A stretch of 64,000 nt of DNA from Campylobacter sputorum subsp. sputorum (GCF_008245005.1 NZ_CP043427.1:1488001-1552000); one strand, 5' to 3'; counted from the stretch's first letter, positions 1 through 9,822 are shown. Notes: generated from the sequence alone by a model not told the origin. Program-made: numbers and translations.

Positions 1-104
1 TTTTAGTTGTTATTGTTATCGTATTTACAATGCCTTGGATGATGAATATGATGATAGACTTTACTACAAATATGTTTAACTTCATACCTAAGTTTATATT
101 TTGA
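1..104 (+). CDS. fliQ: Flagellar export protein FliQ, C-terminal end (partial)
   Basis: Only the last 33 codons are in the window (frame starts at base 3). The translated end has the hydrophobic TMPWMMNMMIDFT motif followed by FNFIPKF, typical of the second membrane helix and short tail of FliQ, a small inner-membrane subunit of the flagellar type III export gate. Its TGA stop (102-104) overlaps the TTG start of murB, the same fliQ-murB order known from C. jejuni. Partial at the left edge of the window. Confidence 0.8.
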   Translation, partial: LVVIVIVFTMPWMMNMMIDFTTNMFNFIPKFIF

Positions 105-868
105 AAAAAATAATCGACTTTTCTAAATTTAGCTCTGTTCGTATAGGCTCTACTTGCGAAGTTGAAATAGTAGATGAAAAATCTAAATTTAGCGGCATTA
201 TGATAGGCGGTGCAAATAATATTTTAGTATCGCCAAATCCACCAAAACTCGGAATTTTAGATAATAAATTTAATTTTATTAAATTTGAAAATGGTATTTT
301 AAGAATTGGAGCAAAAACCAAAAGTGCTAAAATTTACAATTTTACAAAACAACACAACATCAAAGGTTTTGAGTTTTTAGCTGGGATCCCTGGAACTCTT
401 GGCGGACTTCTTATAATGAATGCTGGACTTTGTGGATACAATATATCCGATAATCTAATAAATTTAAAAACAAATTTAAGCATTTTTAACAAAGATGATA
501 TCAAATTTGAATATAGAAAAAGCGATATAAAGGGTATCATTTTTGAAGCAAATTTTAATGCTATTAGTGGATTTGATAACGAAATTTGCAAAAATATAGC
601 ATCAAAAAGATCAAATCAACCAAAAGGATATAGTTTTGGAAGTTGTTTTAAAAATCCTCCAAACGATAGTGCAGGAAGACTGATAGAACTTTCTGGATTA
701 AAAGGCTATAGATACGGAAATTGCGGTTTTAGCGAAAAACACGCAAATTTTTTAATCAACTATGGTGGCGGATCGTATGAAGAAGCAATGCACCTTATCA
801 ATCTGGCAAAAAAGCTAACTTACGAGAAATTTGGTGTTTTGCTTCAAACAGAAGTTGTTATTATTTAG
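101..868 (+). CDS. murB: UDP-N-acetylenolpyruvoylglucosamine reductase MurB
   Basis: Cytoplasmic FAD enzyme that reduces UDP-GlcNAc-enolpyruvate to UDP-MurNAc in peptidoglycan synthesis. The 255-residue product has the FAD-binding stretches GGANNILVS (about 36-44) and AGIPGTLGG (94-102), the GSCFKNP motif (180-186) carrying the catalytic serine, and a C-terminal substrate-binding part with KHANFLIN (213-220). The length fits the short epsilonproteobacterial MurB. The start is a TTG overlapping the fliQ stop by four bases; the residues after it (MKKIIDFSKFSSVRIG) match how the family begins. The stop (866-868) overlaps the stop of the convergent transporter gene, so there is no room for a separate terminator. 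Confidence 0.92.
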   Translation: MKKIIDFSKFSSVRIGSTCEVEIVDEKSKFSGIMIGGANNILVSPNPPKLGILDNKFNFIKFENGILRIGAKTKSAKIYNFTKQHNIKGFEFLAGIPGTLGGLLIMNAGLCGYNISDNLINLKTNLSIFNKDDIKFEYRKSDIKGIIFEANFNAISGFDNEICKNIASKRSNQPKGYSFGSCFKNPPNDSAGRLIELSGLKGYRYGNCGFSEKHANFLINYGGGSYEEAMHLINLAKKLTYEKFGVLLQTEVVII

Positions 869-2205
869 CTAAAAAATATCTGTTTTACAACTATAACAAC
901 AACGCAAACTGGTGCAATATATCTTAAAAAGTTATACCAAATTTTAAACCAAAATCCACTCATATCTTTTTTATATAGATTATAAATTTTATTTTTATCC
1001 ATTATATAGCCAACAAAAATTGCAGTTAAAAATGCACCCAAAGGTAGCATTAAATTTGAACTAACAAAATCCAAAATATCAAAGAAACTTTTATCAAAAA
1101 ATGTAAATTTAGCACCAAAAGAAGAGTGCATAGATAAAATACACAAAGTGCTTAAAAATATAATCAAAACACCACAAAAACTTAAAGCTTTAAGGCGAGA
1201 AATTTTATATTCGTTTATTAGATAAAACACAAACGGCTCTATCATAGAAACTGCACTTGTGATTCCTGCAAAATACAATGACACGAAAAAAGTTACCGCT
1301 AAGACATTTCCAATTATGCCAATTTTTGCAAAAAGTGTCATCAAACTAACAAAAACAAGTCCCGCACCCTGAGTAGATGGATCTGCGTTAAATTCAAAAA
1401 CAAATGTAAAAACTATAAGCCCCATCATAAGACCGATTAAAATATTTATAAAAACTATACTAATGGAACTTTTTACTAAATTTGTATCATCTTCTAGAGA
1501 AGCTGCGTAAGTTGTAATACATCCGATGCCAACACAAAGTGTAAAAAACGCAAGTCCAAGAGCCGTCAAAACGACATCAAAAGTTATTTTAGAAAAATCT
1601 GGCTTAAAAAGAAAAACAAAAGCCTTGCTAAAACCTTCCATACTAAATGAGTAAATAAGCATTGCTAAAAGCAGTATAAAAAGAGTTGGCATTACATAAA
1701 CATTTAGTTTTTCTATGCCGCTTTTTATACCTTTTGAAACTACTGCTAAAGTGCTAAAAAAGGCTAAAAAATAAAAAAACAAATTTCCATTCAAATCATT
1801 TGTTATAAAATTGCCAAAAAGTTTGCCAGATGTCTCTATATCTTGAGGTAGGGCACTAAAAGATATAAAAATGTATCTTATGACCCATCCCATTATCACA
1901 AGATAAAAAGACAAAACAAAAATTCCACCAAGCATTGTAAAACCGGCATATTTCCAGTTTTTTAAATGCGACGGAGCTAAGTTTTTATACGAATTTACCG
2001 GATCTTTTCCGCTAAGCCTTCCCATAGCCATTTCTGCTAAAAATATACTAAAACCTATGCTCAAAGTAAGCACAAGATATAACAATACAAAGGCAAAACC
2101 GCCGTTTTGTCCTACTAAAGTTGGAAATTTCCAAGCATTGCCAAGTCCTACAGCACCGCCTGCAACTGAGAGTATAAAACCTAAACGAGTAAATTTATCA
2201 TTCAT
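865..2205 (-). CDS. Sodium-dependent transporter, NSS/SNF family (third of three tandem copies)
   Basis: A 446-residue inner-membrane protein of the neurotransmitter:sodium symporter family. The start MNDKFTRLGFILSVAGGAVGL.. and GNAWKFPTLVGQNGG is the unwound first-helix sodium/substrate site shared by LeuT-like proteins. Most of the chain is hydrophobic, fitting the 11-helix bacterial short form. The substrate cannot be read from the sequence; amino acids are usual for the family. It is last in a three-gene minus-strand array; it begins 2 bases after the stop of the preceding copy, so the genes are surely cotranscribed. It is as different from its neighbours as they are from each other in the loops, so the duplication is old. 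Confidence 0.88.
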   Translation of the reverse strand: MNDKFTRLGFILSVAGGAVGLGNAWKFPTLVGQNGGFAFVLLYLVLTLSIGFSIFLAEMAMGRLSGKDPVNSYKNLAPSHLKNWKYAGFTMLGGIFVLSFYLVIMGWVIRYIFISFSALPQDIETSGKLFGNFITNDLNGNLFFYFLAFFSTLAVVSKGIKSGIEKLNVYVMPTLFILLLAMLIYSFSMEGFSKAFVFLFKPDFSKITFDVVLTALGLAFFTLCVGIGCITTYAASLEDDTNLVKSSISIVFINILIGLMMGLIVFTFVFEFNADPSTQGAGLVFVSLMTLFAKIGIIGNVLAVTFFVSLYFAGITSAVSMIEPFVFYLINEYKISRLKALSFCGVLIIFLSTLCILSMHSSFGAKFTFFDKSFFDILDFVSSNLMLPLGAFLTAIFVGYIMDKNKIYNLYKKDMSGFWFKIWYNFLRYIAPVCVVVIVVKQIFFS

Positions 2206-2207
2206 GG

Positions 2208-3548
2208 CTAAGAAAAAAACACTTGATTTATCATTATAACAAGCACTGCAAAGGGTGCAACATATCTAAGCAAAACATACCAAATATTAAAAAGTTTTTT
2301 TCCCATATAAGGTCTTAACAAAATCTCAATCGGACCTTTTTTCATTACAAATCCAACAAATATAGAAGTTACTATGCCGCTTAATGGCATCATGATATTT
2401 GATGTTAAATAATCTAATATATCAAAAAAACTCTTTCCAAATAAGCTAAAAACATCAGCCGTTTTACTATAATACCCTAAAATACAAAAAACACCCAAAA
2501 TATATGTAAATATAAAAATAGCAATAATTGCATTTTTACGCGTCATATTGTGAGAATTTACAAGATAATATATGCTTGGCTCTATCATCGATATAGCAGA
2601 AGTTATAGCAGCAAAAAGCAAAGAAAGGAAAAATGCAAAAGCTAAAATATTTCCAATTATTCCAAGTTTTGCAAAAAGCACGGTCAAAGAGATGAAAATA
2701 AGTCCAGGACCTTGTTGCGATGGATCTGCATTAAACTCAAATATAAATGTAAAAACAACAAGTCCCATCATTATACCTATTAAAATGTTTATAAAAACTA
2801 TACTCAAACTCGATGTTAATATATTTGTTTTTTCTGGCAAACTTGCAGCGTATGTTATTATCGTTGTTACGCCAAGAGAAAGTGTAAAAAATGCAAGTCC
2901 AAGTGCAGATAAAACACTATCTTTATTTAAAGCCGAAAAATCTGGAACCAACAAAAATGACAAGCTTTTTAAAAATCCATCATAACTAAGCGAATAAGCA
3001 ACCATAAGCAAAAGCAATATAAAAAGTGCTGGCATCATCCAAACATTTAGTTTTTCTATGCCATTTTTTACACCTTTTGAAACTATATAAAATGAAACCA
3101 AAGAGCAAATCGTAAAGCATATAAAAGATACAAAAAAATCATTACCAAGTAAAGCATTAAATGTAGCCCCACTCTCATCGATATTTTTTGGCAAATAAAC
3201 TACGATAGTAACTGTGTATTTTAAAATCCAGCCCATAACAACCGAATAAAAAGAGTAAATAAGCAAAGCCCCTATCATAAAAAATCCAGCAAATTTCCAT
3301 TTTTCCTTATTGTTTGGAGCTAGTTTTCTAAATGCATTTACTGCATCGCTTTCTGATAATCTACCTATTACAATTTCTGCTAAAAATATCACAAAACTCA
3401 CACTAAGCGTTAAGATAAGATACAAAAGTATAAATGCACTTCCGCCGTTTTGTCCGACCAAAGTTGGAAATTTCCAAGCATTTCCAAGTCCTACAGCACT
3501 TCCTGCAACAGCTAAAATAAACCCTATGCGACTAAATTTCTCATTCAT
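2208..3548 (-). CDS. Sodium-dependent transporter, NSS/SNF family (second of three)
   Basis: Paralogue of the flanking genes, also 446 residues, with the same N-terminal signature (MNEKFSRIGFILAVAGSAVG, then GNAWKFPTLVGQNGG) and the conserved NILIGIMMGLVVFTFIFEFNAD segment in the second half. It is predicted to sit in the inner membrane and to couple solute uptake to Na+ entry. Substrate unknown. The gaps to the neighbouring copies are 2-3 bases, so the three form one transcript. As in its neighbours the C-terminus ends in an aromatic-rich helix (INQVFFS). Confidence 0.88.
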   Translation of the reverse strand: MNEKFSRIGFILAVAGSAVGLGNAWKFPTLVGQNGGSAFILLYLILTLSVSFVIFLAEIVIGRLSESDAVNAFRKLAPNNKEKWKFAGFFMIGALLIYSFYSVVMGWILKYTVTIVVYLPKNIDESGATFNALLGNDFFVSFICFTICSLVSFYIVSKGVKNGIEKLNVWMMPALFILLLLMVAYSLSYDGFLKSLSFLLVPDFSALNKDSVLSALGLAFFTLSLGVTTIITYAASLPEKTNILTSSLSIVFINILIGIMMGLVVFTFIFEFNADPSQQGPGLIFISLTVLFAKLGIIGNILAFAFFLSLLFAAITSAISMIEPSIYYLVNSHNMTRKNAIIAIFIFTYILGVFCILGYYSKTADVFSLFGKSFFDILDYLTSNIMMPLSGIVTSIFVGFVMKKGPIEILLRPYMGKKLFNIWYVLLRYVAPFAVLVIMINQVFFS

Positions 3549-3551
3549 ATT

Positions 3552-4898
3552 TTATCCTATCATTTTTTTGAAAAACAGCTCATAAGCCATTATCACAATA
3601 ACAGCAAAAGGCGAAACAAATCTTAAAAAGAAATACCAAATTTCAAAATACACACCTTTTAAGTATTTTCCCAAAAATTTCTTTATTGTATCTCTTTTGA
3701 TAACATAACCTACAAAAATCGCAGCGAAAAATCCACCAAGAGGCATTATTATATTAGACGCTAAATAATCCAAAATATCAAAAAAACTCATATCAAAAAA
3801 GCTAAATTTATCACTCGTAGCGGTATAATAAGACAAAATACACATACTAGAAAGCAAATAAACTATGAGACCTATTAAAATAAGTGCATTTTTTCTTTGC
3901 ATTTTGTAAGTATTAATAAGATAAAAAGCAAATGGTTCTACCATAGAAACAGCACTTGTTAATCCAGCAAAAAACAGTGCTATAAAAAACATTATCGCTA
4001 AAATATTTCCAATTATCCCAAGTTTTGCAAAAAGCGTAGTTAAAGATATAAATATAAGTCCTGGACCTTGTGAAACATCGGCATTAAACTCAAAAATGAA
4101 AGTAAATACAACAAGCCCCATCATAAGACCGATTAAAATATTTATAAGTATAATGTATAAAGTGCTAGAAACGAAATTTGTATTATCATTCAAACTAGCA
4201 CTATAAGTTATAACAGAACCTGCACCTATAGAAAGGCTAAAAAATGCTAGACCCAAAGCTTGTAAAACAGCACTCACGCCAAGTTTGCTAAAATCTGGTA
4301 AAAACAGAAATTTAAAAGCATCCATAAATCCATTCATTGTAAATGAGTAAATTAGCATTAAGACAAGTATGATAAAAAGTGTTGGCATCATCCAAACATT
4401 TAATTTTTCTATGCCGTTTTTTACACCTCTTGAAACAACAAGAAAAATGCAAACAAAAACTATACTAAAACTAATAAATTGAGAAAATAAGCCATTTGTA
4501 AGTAAATTTTCAAAAACAATTTTGCTGCTTTGTATATCGCTTGGAAGCGAAAAAAAACTCAAATACACATAATAAACAGTCCAACCGATAATAATACTAT
4601 AAAAACTAACTATCAAAATCGCACCAAGCATACTAAAGCCAACAAATTTCCAAGAACTTTTTTCACTGCTTAAAGCCTTATATGCATTTACGGGATCTTT
4701 CCCGCTTAATTTTCCAATGCTAAGCTCTGCTAAAAATATAACAAATCCAACGCAAAGTGTAAGCAAAAGATACAAGCACACAAATGCACTTCCGCCGTTT
4801 TGTCCAACCAATGTCGGAAATTTCCAAGCATTTCCAAGCCCTACAGCACTTCCAGCAACAGCTAAAATAAACCCTATGCGACTAAATTTATCATTCAT
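3552..4898 (-). CDS. Sodium-dependent transporter, NSS/SNF family (first of three)
   Basis: First gene of the tandem NSS array, 448 residues. The ATG at 4898 was chosen because it gives MNDKFSRIGFILAVAGSAVG, aligned with both paralogues; a TTG two codons upstream is possible. It carries the same GNAWKFPTLVGQNGG Na+/substrate-site helix. It ends in FFKKMIG. It is probably transcribed from the AT-rich stretch at 4905-5040, which separates it from pdxS. The three neighbouring copies may differ in substrate (for example different amino acids), but that is inference. Confidence 0.88.
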   Translation of the reverse strand: MNDKFSRIGFILAVAGSAVGLGNAWKFPTLVGQNGGSAFVCLYLLLTLCVGFVIFLAELSIGKLSGKDPVNAYKALSSEKSSWKFVGFSMLGAILIVSFYSIIIGWTVYYVYLSFFSLPSDIQSSKIVFENLLTNGLFSQFISFSIVFVCIFLVVSRGVKNGIEKLNVWMMPTLFIILVLMLIYSFTMNGFMDAFKFLFLPDFSKLGVSAVLQALGLAFFSLSIGAGSVITYSASLNDNTNFVSSTLYIILINILIGLMMGLVVFTFIFEFNADVSQGPGLIFISLTTLFAKLGIIGNILAIMFFIALFFAGLTSAVSMVEPFAFYLINTYKMQRKNALILIGLIVYLLSSMCILSYYTATSDKFSFFDMSFFDILDYLASNIIMPLGGFFAAIFVGYVIKRDTIKKFLGKYLKGVYFEIWYFFLRFVSPFAVIVIMAYELFFKKMIG

Positions 4899-5049
4899 AA
4901 ACAAATATCCATATTTTTTAAAATTAAAAGTTTAATGTTATCAAAACAAAGCTTAAATAATATAATTTTAAGCTTAAAAAATCAAATACATTAAAATTCA
5001 TCATGTAAAAGTATTTTAATTGTAGTTATTATTTATAATTTAGTATTTT

Positions 5050-5080
5050 AAACAAAAATTATGCAAGCCTAAGCTTGCAT
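5050..5080 (-). terminator. Intrinsic terminator after pdxS
   Basis: Read on the minus strand: perfect 8-bp stem ATGCAAGC / GCTTGCAT with a 4-base loop (5061-5080), followed by AATTTTTGTTT. It lies 5 bases past the pdxS stop. Confidence 0.75.
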
Positions 5081-5085
5081 GATAA

Positions 5086-5928
5086 TTATCTTAAAGACAT
5101 AATAGTCTTAATTTCTTCCTCGTTTATGCCAACCATAGCTTCACCAAGTTCCTTAGAAACTTCCAGTATAACGTCTGGATTATTATAATTCGCCACAGCT
5201 TTAACTATAGCATTTGCCCTTTTTGCAGGATTACCTGATTTAAATATACCGCTTCCTACAAATACGCCCTCTGCCCCAAGTTGTCTCATAAGTGCAGCAT
5301 CTGCTGGAGTTGCAACACCGCCTGCTGAAAAATTTAAAACTGGAAGTTTTTTATTTTCATAAACATATCTAATAAGCTCTATACTAGCACCATACTCTTT
5401 TGCAGCACTATATAATTCATCCTCACTCAAGGCAGCTACATGCGATATTTCGCCCATTATTTGTCTTAAGTGTTTAACAGCTTGGACAACATCACCTGTT
5501 CCAGCTTCACCTTTTGTTCGTATCATTTTAGCACCTTCACTAACACGCCTTAATGCTTCGCCTAAATTTCTAGCACCACAAACAAAAGGTGTTTTAAATA
5601 TTTTTTTATCTATATGATTAGCATCATCAGCGGGACTTAAAACCTCAGACTCATCTATAAAATCTATACCCAAACTCTCTAAAACTTGAGCTTCTACAAA
5701 ATGACCTATCCTAACTTTTGCCATCACTGGAATGCTTACAGCTTTCATGATATCTTCTATCATTTTTGGATCACTCATCCTAGATACACCGCCAGCTGCT
5801 CTTATATCAGCAGGAACTCTTTCAAGTGCCATAACAGCAACAGCACCAGCATCTTGTGCTATTTTTGCTTGCTGTACATCTGTAACATCCATTATAACTC
5901 CACCAAGAAGCTTACTATAAATATCCAT
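5086..5928 (-). CDS. pdxS: Pyridoxal 5'-phosphate synthase subunit PdxS (lone, shortened ends)
   Basis: PdxS (Pdx1/SNZ) condenses ribose 5-phosphate, glyceraldehyde 3-phosphate and ammonia to pyridoxal 5'-phosphate in the cytoplasm. The start at 5928 is chosen because it has GGAGAAAAAGT just upstream. The 280-residue product keeps the catalytic set: MDV with D14, AKVRIGHF with K71 and [11 protein letters not shown] with K139, all exactly 10 below the B. subtilis numbering (D24, K81, K149). So the N-terminal helix that docks the glutaminase PdxT is about 10 residues shorter, and the C-terminal tail is also short. No pdxT is in the window. C. jejuni makes PLP by the PdxA/PdxJ route, so a PdxS here is unusual and may be used with free ammonia. 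Confidence 0.9.
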   Translation of the reverse strand: MDIYSKLLGGVIMDVTDVQQAKIAQDAGAVAVMALERVPADIRAAGGVSRMSDPKMIEDIMKAVSIPVMAKVRIGHFVEAQVLESLGIDFIDESEVLSPADDANHIDKKIFKTPFVCGARNLGEALRRVSEGAKMIRTKGEAGTGDVVQAVKHLRQIMGEISHVAALSEDELYSAAKEYGASIELIRYVYENKKLPVLNFSAGGVATPADAALMRQLGAEGVFVGSGIFKSGNPAKRANAIVKAVANYNNPDVILEVSKELGEAMVGINEEEIKTIMSLR

Positions 5929-6016
5929 ACTTTTTCTCCAAAATAGTTTTATTTTTATAAAATTTATCACAAGTTATGATAATAACCATATAAAACTTAA
6001 ATTTAAATATAAATAA

Positions 6017-7108
6017 TTATTTTCTTACTTTTTTAACTGCATTTAAAAGCATTTCAAATCCAACTTTACTTGAATTTTCAACATCTTCCATAATCTTTAT
6101 ACCCTCTTCCTTATTTTTAGATGCCTCGTTTGCAAATATATTTACAGCCTTTAAAAGACCATTATGGACATTTTCGTGTTGGAATGCTACTTTTTTTACT
6201 ATGTCATGATTATCTTTTAATATAGCTCTAACTTGTTCGCCAAACCATTTTCCAAATTTACAGCTTGTATGGTCCGGAATCTGTTGTATATCGTTGTATA
6301 AAAACGCTTTATAAGCACTAAGTTTTAAGTTGATATGATCTATCTTGCCATTACTTATACTAATCTCATTAGTAATATTTGTAGCTTTATTTATAGTATC
6401 GTTTGTGTTGTTATTTACATCTTCTATATTTTTATGAAACTCATCAAGTCTTTGAGTAACATTTCCAGAAAGCTCTCTAAATTTCTCACTCATCTCATAC
6501 ATTGTATTAGAGTTTTGTTTTAGTTGATTTATATTCACTTCAACTTCACCGGTTGCTTTTTGTGTTCTTTCAGCTAGTTTTCTAACTTCATCAGCAACCA
6601 CAGCAAATCCTCTACCATGTTCACCAGCTCTTGCTGCTTCGATGGCAGCATTTAGTGCAAGAAGGTTTGTTTGATCGGATATATCTTTTATCAAATTTAT
6701 AATCTCTACTATGGCACCAACGCTTTCGTTTAATGAATGAGAGCTATTTTGAAGCTCGCCACTAGTTGCTTCAACTTTTTGCATAGACTCATTTATATAA
6801 CTTATTTCCTCTGTAAGAATTTTAGTTTTACTAAAAGTTTCGTTGTTTAACTCATTCATACTATTTAACATAACAAGATTTTCTTCCATGGTTCCTTGTA
6901 AGAAATTTATACCATCTGAGTAACTTGCTATAAGGAGATCTAATGCCTTTTGTTTAGTGTTATCTACTACTTTTGTACTATCTTTATTTGTCTCGCAACT
7001 ATTTAGTTTATATTTCAAATTTTCTATTTCAGTTTTTAGTAAATCATTTTCTTTTTTTAACAGTTCTAACTCGGTGGAATTTTGAGATTTTTTAGAATTC
7101 AAAAACAT
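6017..7108 (-). CDS. Soluble methyl-accepting chemotaxis protein with C-terminal CZB zinc domain
   Basis: A 363-residue chemoreceptor without any membrane segment. Order: N-terminal coiled coil (about 1-50), helical region, the conserved CheA/CheW-binding hairpin ([20 protein letters not shown], about 146-165, then [19 protein letters not shown]), and a C-terminal chemoreceptor zinc-binding (CZB) domain from about 250. All four expected zinc ligands are visible: H258 in IDHINLK, C283 in [10 protein letters not shown], and H311/H315 in QHENVH. Known CZB receptors sense cytoplasmic zinc or hypochlorite-type oxidants. Size and layout resemble cytosolic Tlp-type receptors of C. jejuni. Monocistronic between pdxS and the porin gene. 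Confidence 0.88.
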   Translation of the reverse strand: MFLNSKKSQNSTELELLKKENDLLKTEIENLKYKLNSCETNKDSTKVVDNTKQKALDLLIASYSDGINFLQGTMEENLVMLNSMNELNNETFSKTKILTEEISYINESMQKVEATSGELQNSSHSLNESVGAIVEIINLIKDISDQTNLLALNAAIEAARAGEHGRGFAVVADEVRKLAERTQKATGEVEVNINQLKQNSNTMYEMSEKFRELSGNVTQRLDEFHKNIEDVNNNTNDTINKATNITNEISISNGKIDHINLKLSAYKAFLYNDIQQIPDHTSCKFGKWFGEQVRAILKDNHDIVKKVAFQHENVHNGLLKAVNIFANEASKNKEEGIKIMEDVENSSKVGFEMLLNAVKKVRK

Positions 7109-7220
7109 AAATATCCTTTTATTAAATTATTTTTATAATTATATCATATTTTTATTGTTAAAATTTTATGTTTTTGTTGGCTAGTATTGTAAAAAATGAA
7201 AGAAAAAGTTTAGAAATTTA

Positions 7221-7251
7221 AGAAAAAAAGATGAGCGAAAGTTCGCTCATC
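7221..7251 (-). terminator. Intrinsic terminator after the porin gene
   Basis: Minus-strand hairpin GATGAGCGAA / TTCGCTCATC (7230-7251) followed by CTTTTTTTCTT. It sits just past the porin stop. Confidence 0.8.
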
Positions 7252-7257
7252 ATAAAA

Positions 7258-8439
7258 TTAAAATGAGTATTTAGCCTCAAATCTAAATCTATTATCATCG
7301 TAATCTACACCGCGTCCATCGTAATTAACTTGTGAGTACCATGTTTTAAATTTAAGATTTTTACTATACTTGTAATCAGCTCTAGCAACCCATTCAGTTT
7401 GATCTTGATCGCCTACATTTGTTTCGTTTTTACCATCTATATACTCTCCACCAATTCTAAACTTATCAAAGAATGTATATCCAGCTGTAACAAACCAGAA
7501 TTGATTTTCACCAGAAATTAAAGTATAATCAAGTAGCTCTTCACCTGGGCTTATAAATGAGCCTTGATCTTCATAAGAGATTACGCCAACTTTATCTTTT
7601 GAATCTGCTTCATAATATATATAACCAGCACTTGCATCAAAGCCAGCTACTTCTACAGTTAACTCACCAGCATAGAATTGACCGTCATCAGCAGCTCCAT
7701 TTGTTAAGTTTTCTAAATCACCGTCAACTGATGAGAAAGCGTATTGTGCTTTTATACCAAGTGTTACTGGGTCTAAATCAAAGTTAAGTGCTAACTCAGC
7801 TGCAAAAAGATCAGCTACATCTATAAGTGATGCATACCATAGTTGGAATGCAACAGGATCATAAGAACCTATCGCTGCTACACCATACAAATTGTGTTCA
7901 TTAGTTTTATAATCTAAAGTTCCAATATCATCATCATTATCTAGGTTATCAAATGCAATAGCTGCAAGAGTTAAGCCTTCTATGTCTTGGTTAAGAATTT
8001 TGATACCATCGCCTATCATATCATCAGTGAAAAATGCACCAACTTCTTGACGACCAGCCATGATAGTAGTATTGCCTATTGTATATCCTAACAATGCTTG
8101 TCTAACTCTAAATTCATTATTACCATTATCATCGCTTTGAGCATTCCAGTTATTTTGATCATGTTGATCACCAGAACCATCTTTAGATAGATACTGCAAA
8201 CCAACAACTGCAAAGAAATTATCATCTAAAGCAGCTTTAAAGTTTACGATTGCTTTATATTCATGAGTACCTGTTGATTGATCTTCAGAATGTTCTTCAT
8301 CATCATGTGTATAACGATATCTTAAATATCCGCTAACATCAACATCTTTTATAGCATCTTCTAGTGGGATAGCTGAAGCTGATACAGAAAATGCACCTAG
8401 TGCAATCATAACCGCTAAACTAAGTTTAGTTAATTTCAT
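7258..8439 (-). CDS. porA: Major outer-membrane porin (Campylobacter MOMP family)
   Basis: A 393-residue outer-membrane beta-barrel. It has a clear Sec signal peptide (MKLTKLSLAVMIALGAFSVS, cleavage expected after ASA near residue 23), then alternating amphipathic strands with acidic loops (many Asp/Asn/Gly stretches such as DGSGDQHDQNN), and ends in the FRFEAKYSF strand with the C-terminal phenylalanine needed for BAM assembly. This is the trimeric cation-selective general porin of Campylobacter. A strong Shine-Dalgarno (AAGGAG) precedes the ATG, and the gene has its own promoter-like region and terminator, fitting a highly expressed single gene. Codon and amino-acid use (very few Cys/Trp) are usual for the family. 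Confidence 0.9.
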   Translation of the reverse strand: MKLTKLSLAVMIALGAFSVSASAIPLEDAIKDVDVSGYLRYRYTHDDEEHSEDQSTGTHEYKAIVNFKAALDDNFFAVVGLQYLSKDGSGDQHDQNNWNAQSDDNGNNEFRVRQALLGYTIGNTTIMAGRQEVGAFFTDDMIGDGIKILNQDIEGLTLAAIAFDNLDNDDDIGTLDYKTNEHNLYGVAAIGSYDPVAFQLWYASLIDVADLFAAELALNFDLDPVTLGIKAQYAFSSVDGDLENLTNGAADDGQFYAGELTVEVAGFDASAGYIYYEADSKDKVGVISYEDQGSFISPGEELLDYTLISGENQFWFVTAGYTFFDKFRIGGEYIDGKNETNVGDQDQTEWVARADYKYSKNLKFKTWYSQVNYDGRGVDYDDNRFRFEAKYSF

Positions 8440-8477
8440 AGAAATCTCCTTAAAAAATTTTTTGGTAAATGAATGAT

Positions 8478-8506
8478 AACATAAAAAATCATTTTTTATG
8501 CTTAAA
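8478..8506 (-). promoter_or_regulatory. Possible sigma70 promoter of porA
   Basis: Minus strand: TTTAAG (8501-8506), 17 bases, then TATGTT (8478-8483), preceded by a T-rich stretch, as in Campylobacter housekeeping promoters. The spacing fits, but the -10 is imperfect. Confidence 0.35.
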
Positions 8507-8652
8507 ATTTTATAAATTTATATGTAAAGATTAACAAATAAAAATAAATTTGTAATTTTAAATTTATGAATTTTTATTTACTTTGTGTGAAAAATATTTA
8601 TTTAAAAATAAAAGCACTATTTATAAAGCTAAATAGTGCTATAAATTTAATT

Positions 8653-8982
8653 TTATCTACTTTTTTGTAGTTTTATGTAAAATTTTGTCGGATTTTTTGC
8701 TAACTTTTTTTTGTCCTTTTTTGTTTTTTTATCTATTTTTTTATGTTTGTTTGAAGCTTTTTTATCAACAACATTATTTTTTATATTTAAAATACTTTGT
8801 TCTCCAACGCCTTTTACATTTTTAAGCTCATTGATGTTTTTAATCCCACCTTTTTCTTGTCTATATTTAACTATAGCTTCTGCTTTTTCTTTGCTTATAC
8901 CTTTTATCTTTTCTAAATCCTCCACACTTGCTTTGTTTATATCAAGTGCAAATAAACTTATAGCCGAAACCAAAGTAGCCAA
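8653..8982 (-). CDS. Helix-hairpin-helix (ComEA-like) DNA-binding protein, doubtful start
   Basis: The product has one ComEA-type (HhH)2 unit: LDINKASVEDLEKIKGIS, then KAEAIVKYRQEKGG and INELKNVKGVG. A very basic, lysine-rich tail of about 40 residues follows. Such proteins bind DNA at the cell surface or periplasm and C. jejuni has a similar small one (Cj0011c). The annotated start is a TTG at 8982 with no Shine-Dalgarno, giving ATLVSAISLFA before the mature-looking LDINKA. The frame stays open six codons further upstream (NIFFLV), which would complete a normal signal peptide, but a TGA precedes it and no ATG is in frame. An ATG at 9006 is in another frame. Either a non-standard start is used or the 5' end is damaged. 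Confidence 0.7.
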   Translation of the reverse strand: MATLVSAISLFALDINKASVEDLEKIKGISKEKAEAIVKYRQEKGGIKNINELKNVKGVGEQSILNIKNNVVDKKASNKHKKIDKKTKKDKKKLAKNPTKFYIKLQKSR

Positions 8983-9721
8983 TACTAAAAAGAAAATATT
9001 TCAGACATTATGAAAAAATGCTTAAAAAACCATAAAAAATATTTACATAAATTTATAACAAACAAAGTGCGTAATATCGGTATATTTATAAAAATAAATT
9101 CAAATGACACTTCATAATTTCCACACTAAAAACATATAAAGAAATATAATACCACATCCCAACACACTACCAACTATAAATTTACACTATAAACAACAAC
9201 ACTAATTTTAAAATTTATTTTTATACAAACACCAAGATAAAATATATGTATGAAAAAGATTTTAATAAAAAGATAAAATAATCTAAATTTAAAAAGATAT
9301 TTTATAAATGTTTTTGTAGGAGTAATCATACAAGATAAAATAATACATATAGTTTTATAATGACAAAGATATAAAACTTTAAACTTTACAATAAAGCACT
9401 AATAAAAATATATAAACTTAAAAGATTAAATTTATTTTAATTTATATTTTTATTAAAAACTATTGTTTTGTTTTGATGGGTATTTATGTGGTTTTTACTT
9501 GTAATTACTCTTATATAAACAAACTTTTATAAAAATACCTATAATTTTATTATATATTTAGACTAATTTATATGTAGATTTAAAAACGCATTAAATGGAA
9601 TATATTCCTCATTTTAAATGTCGCTATATATTATGAATAAAAAAGATATATCACTAGCAAGATATTTTTATAGTGGTTCTTAAAAGATTAAATTTATACT
9701 AATTGATTTTACTAAAAATAA

Positions 9722-9785
9722 CAACTATTTTATATCATATATTTAAATTTAATATATTAGTAATTAAATACTATAAATAAATTTA
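9722..9785. repeat. AT-rich direct repeat, copy 1
   Basis: A 64-base unit starting CAACTATTTTATATCATAT and ending AAATACTATAAATAAATTTA. It recurs 101 bases downstream with two single-base length differences (one T, one A). Confidence 0.85.
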
Positions 9786-9822
9786 TTATACAAGAATAAT
9801 GCATTTATAAAAAATATCCAAC

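Noticed and set aside
9597-9608. Palindrome GGAATATATTCC as an operator
   Set aside because: Short and AT-rich in a gene desert; no gene is placed to use it.
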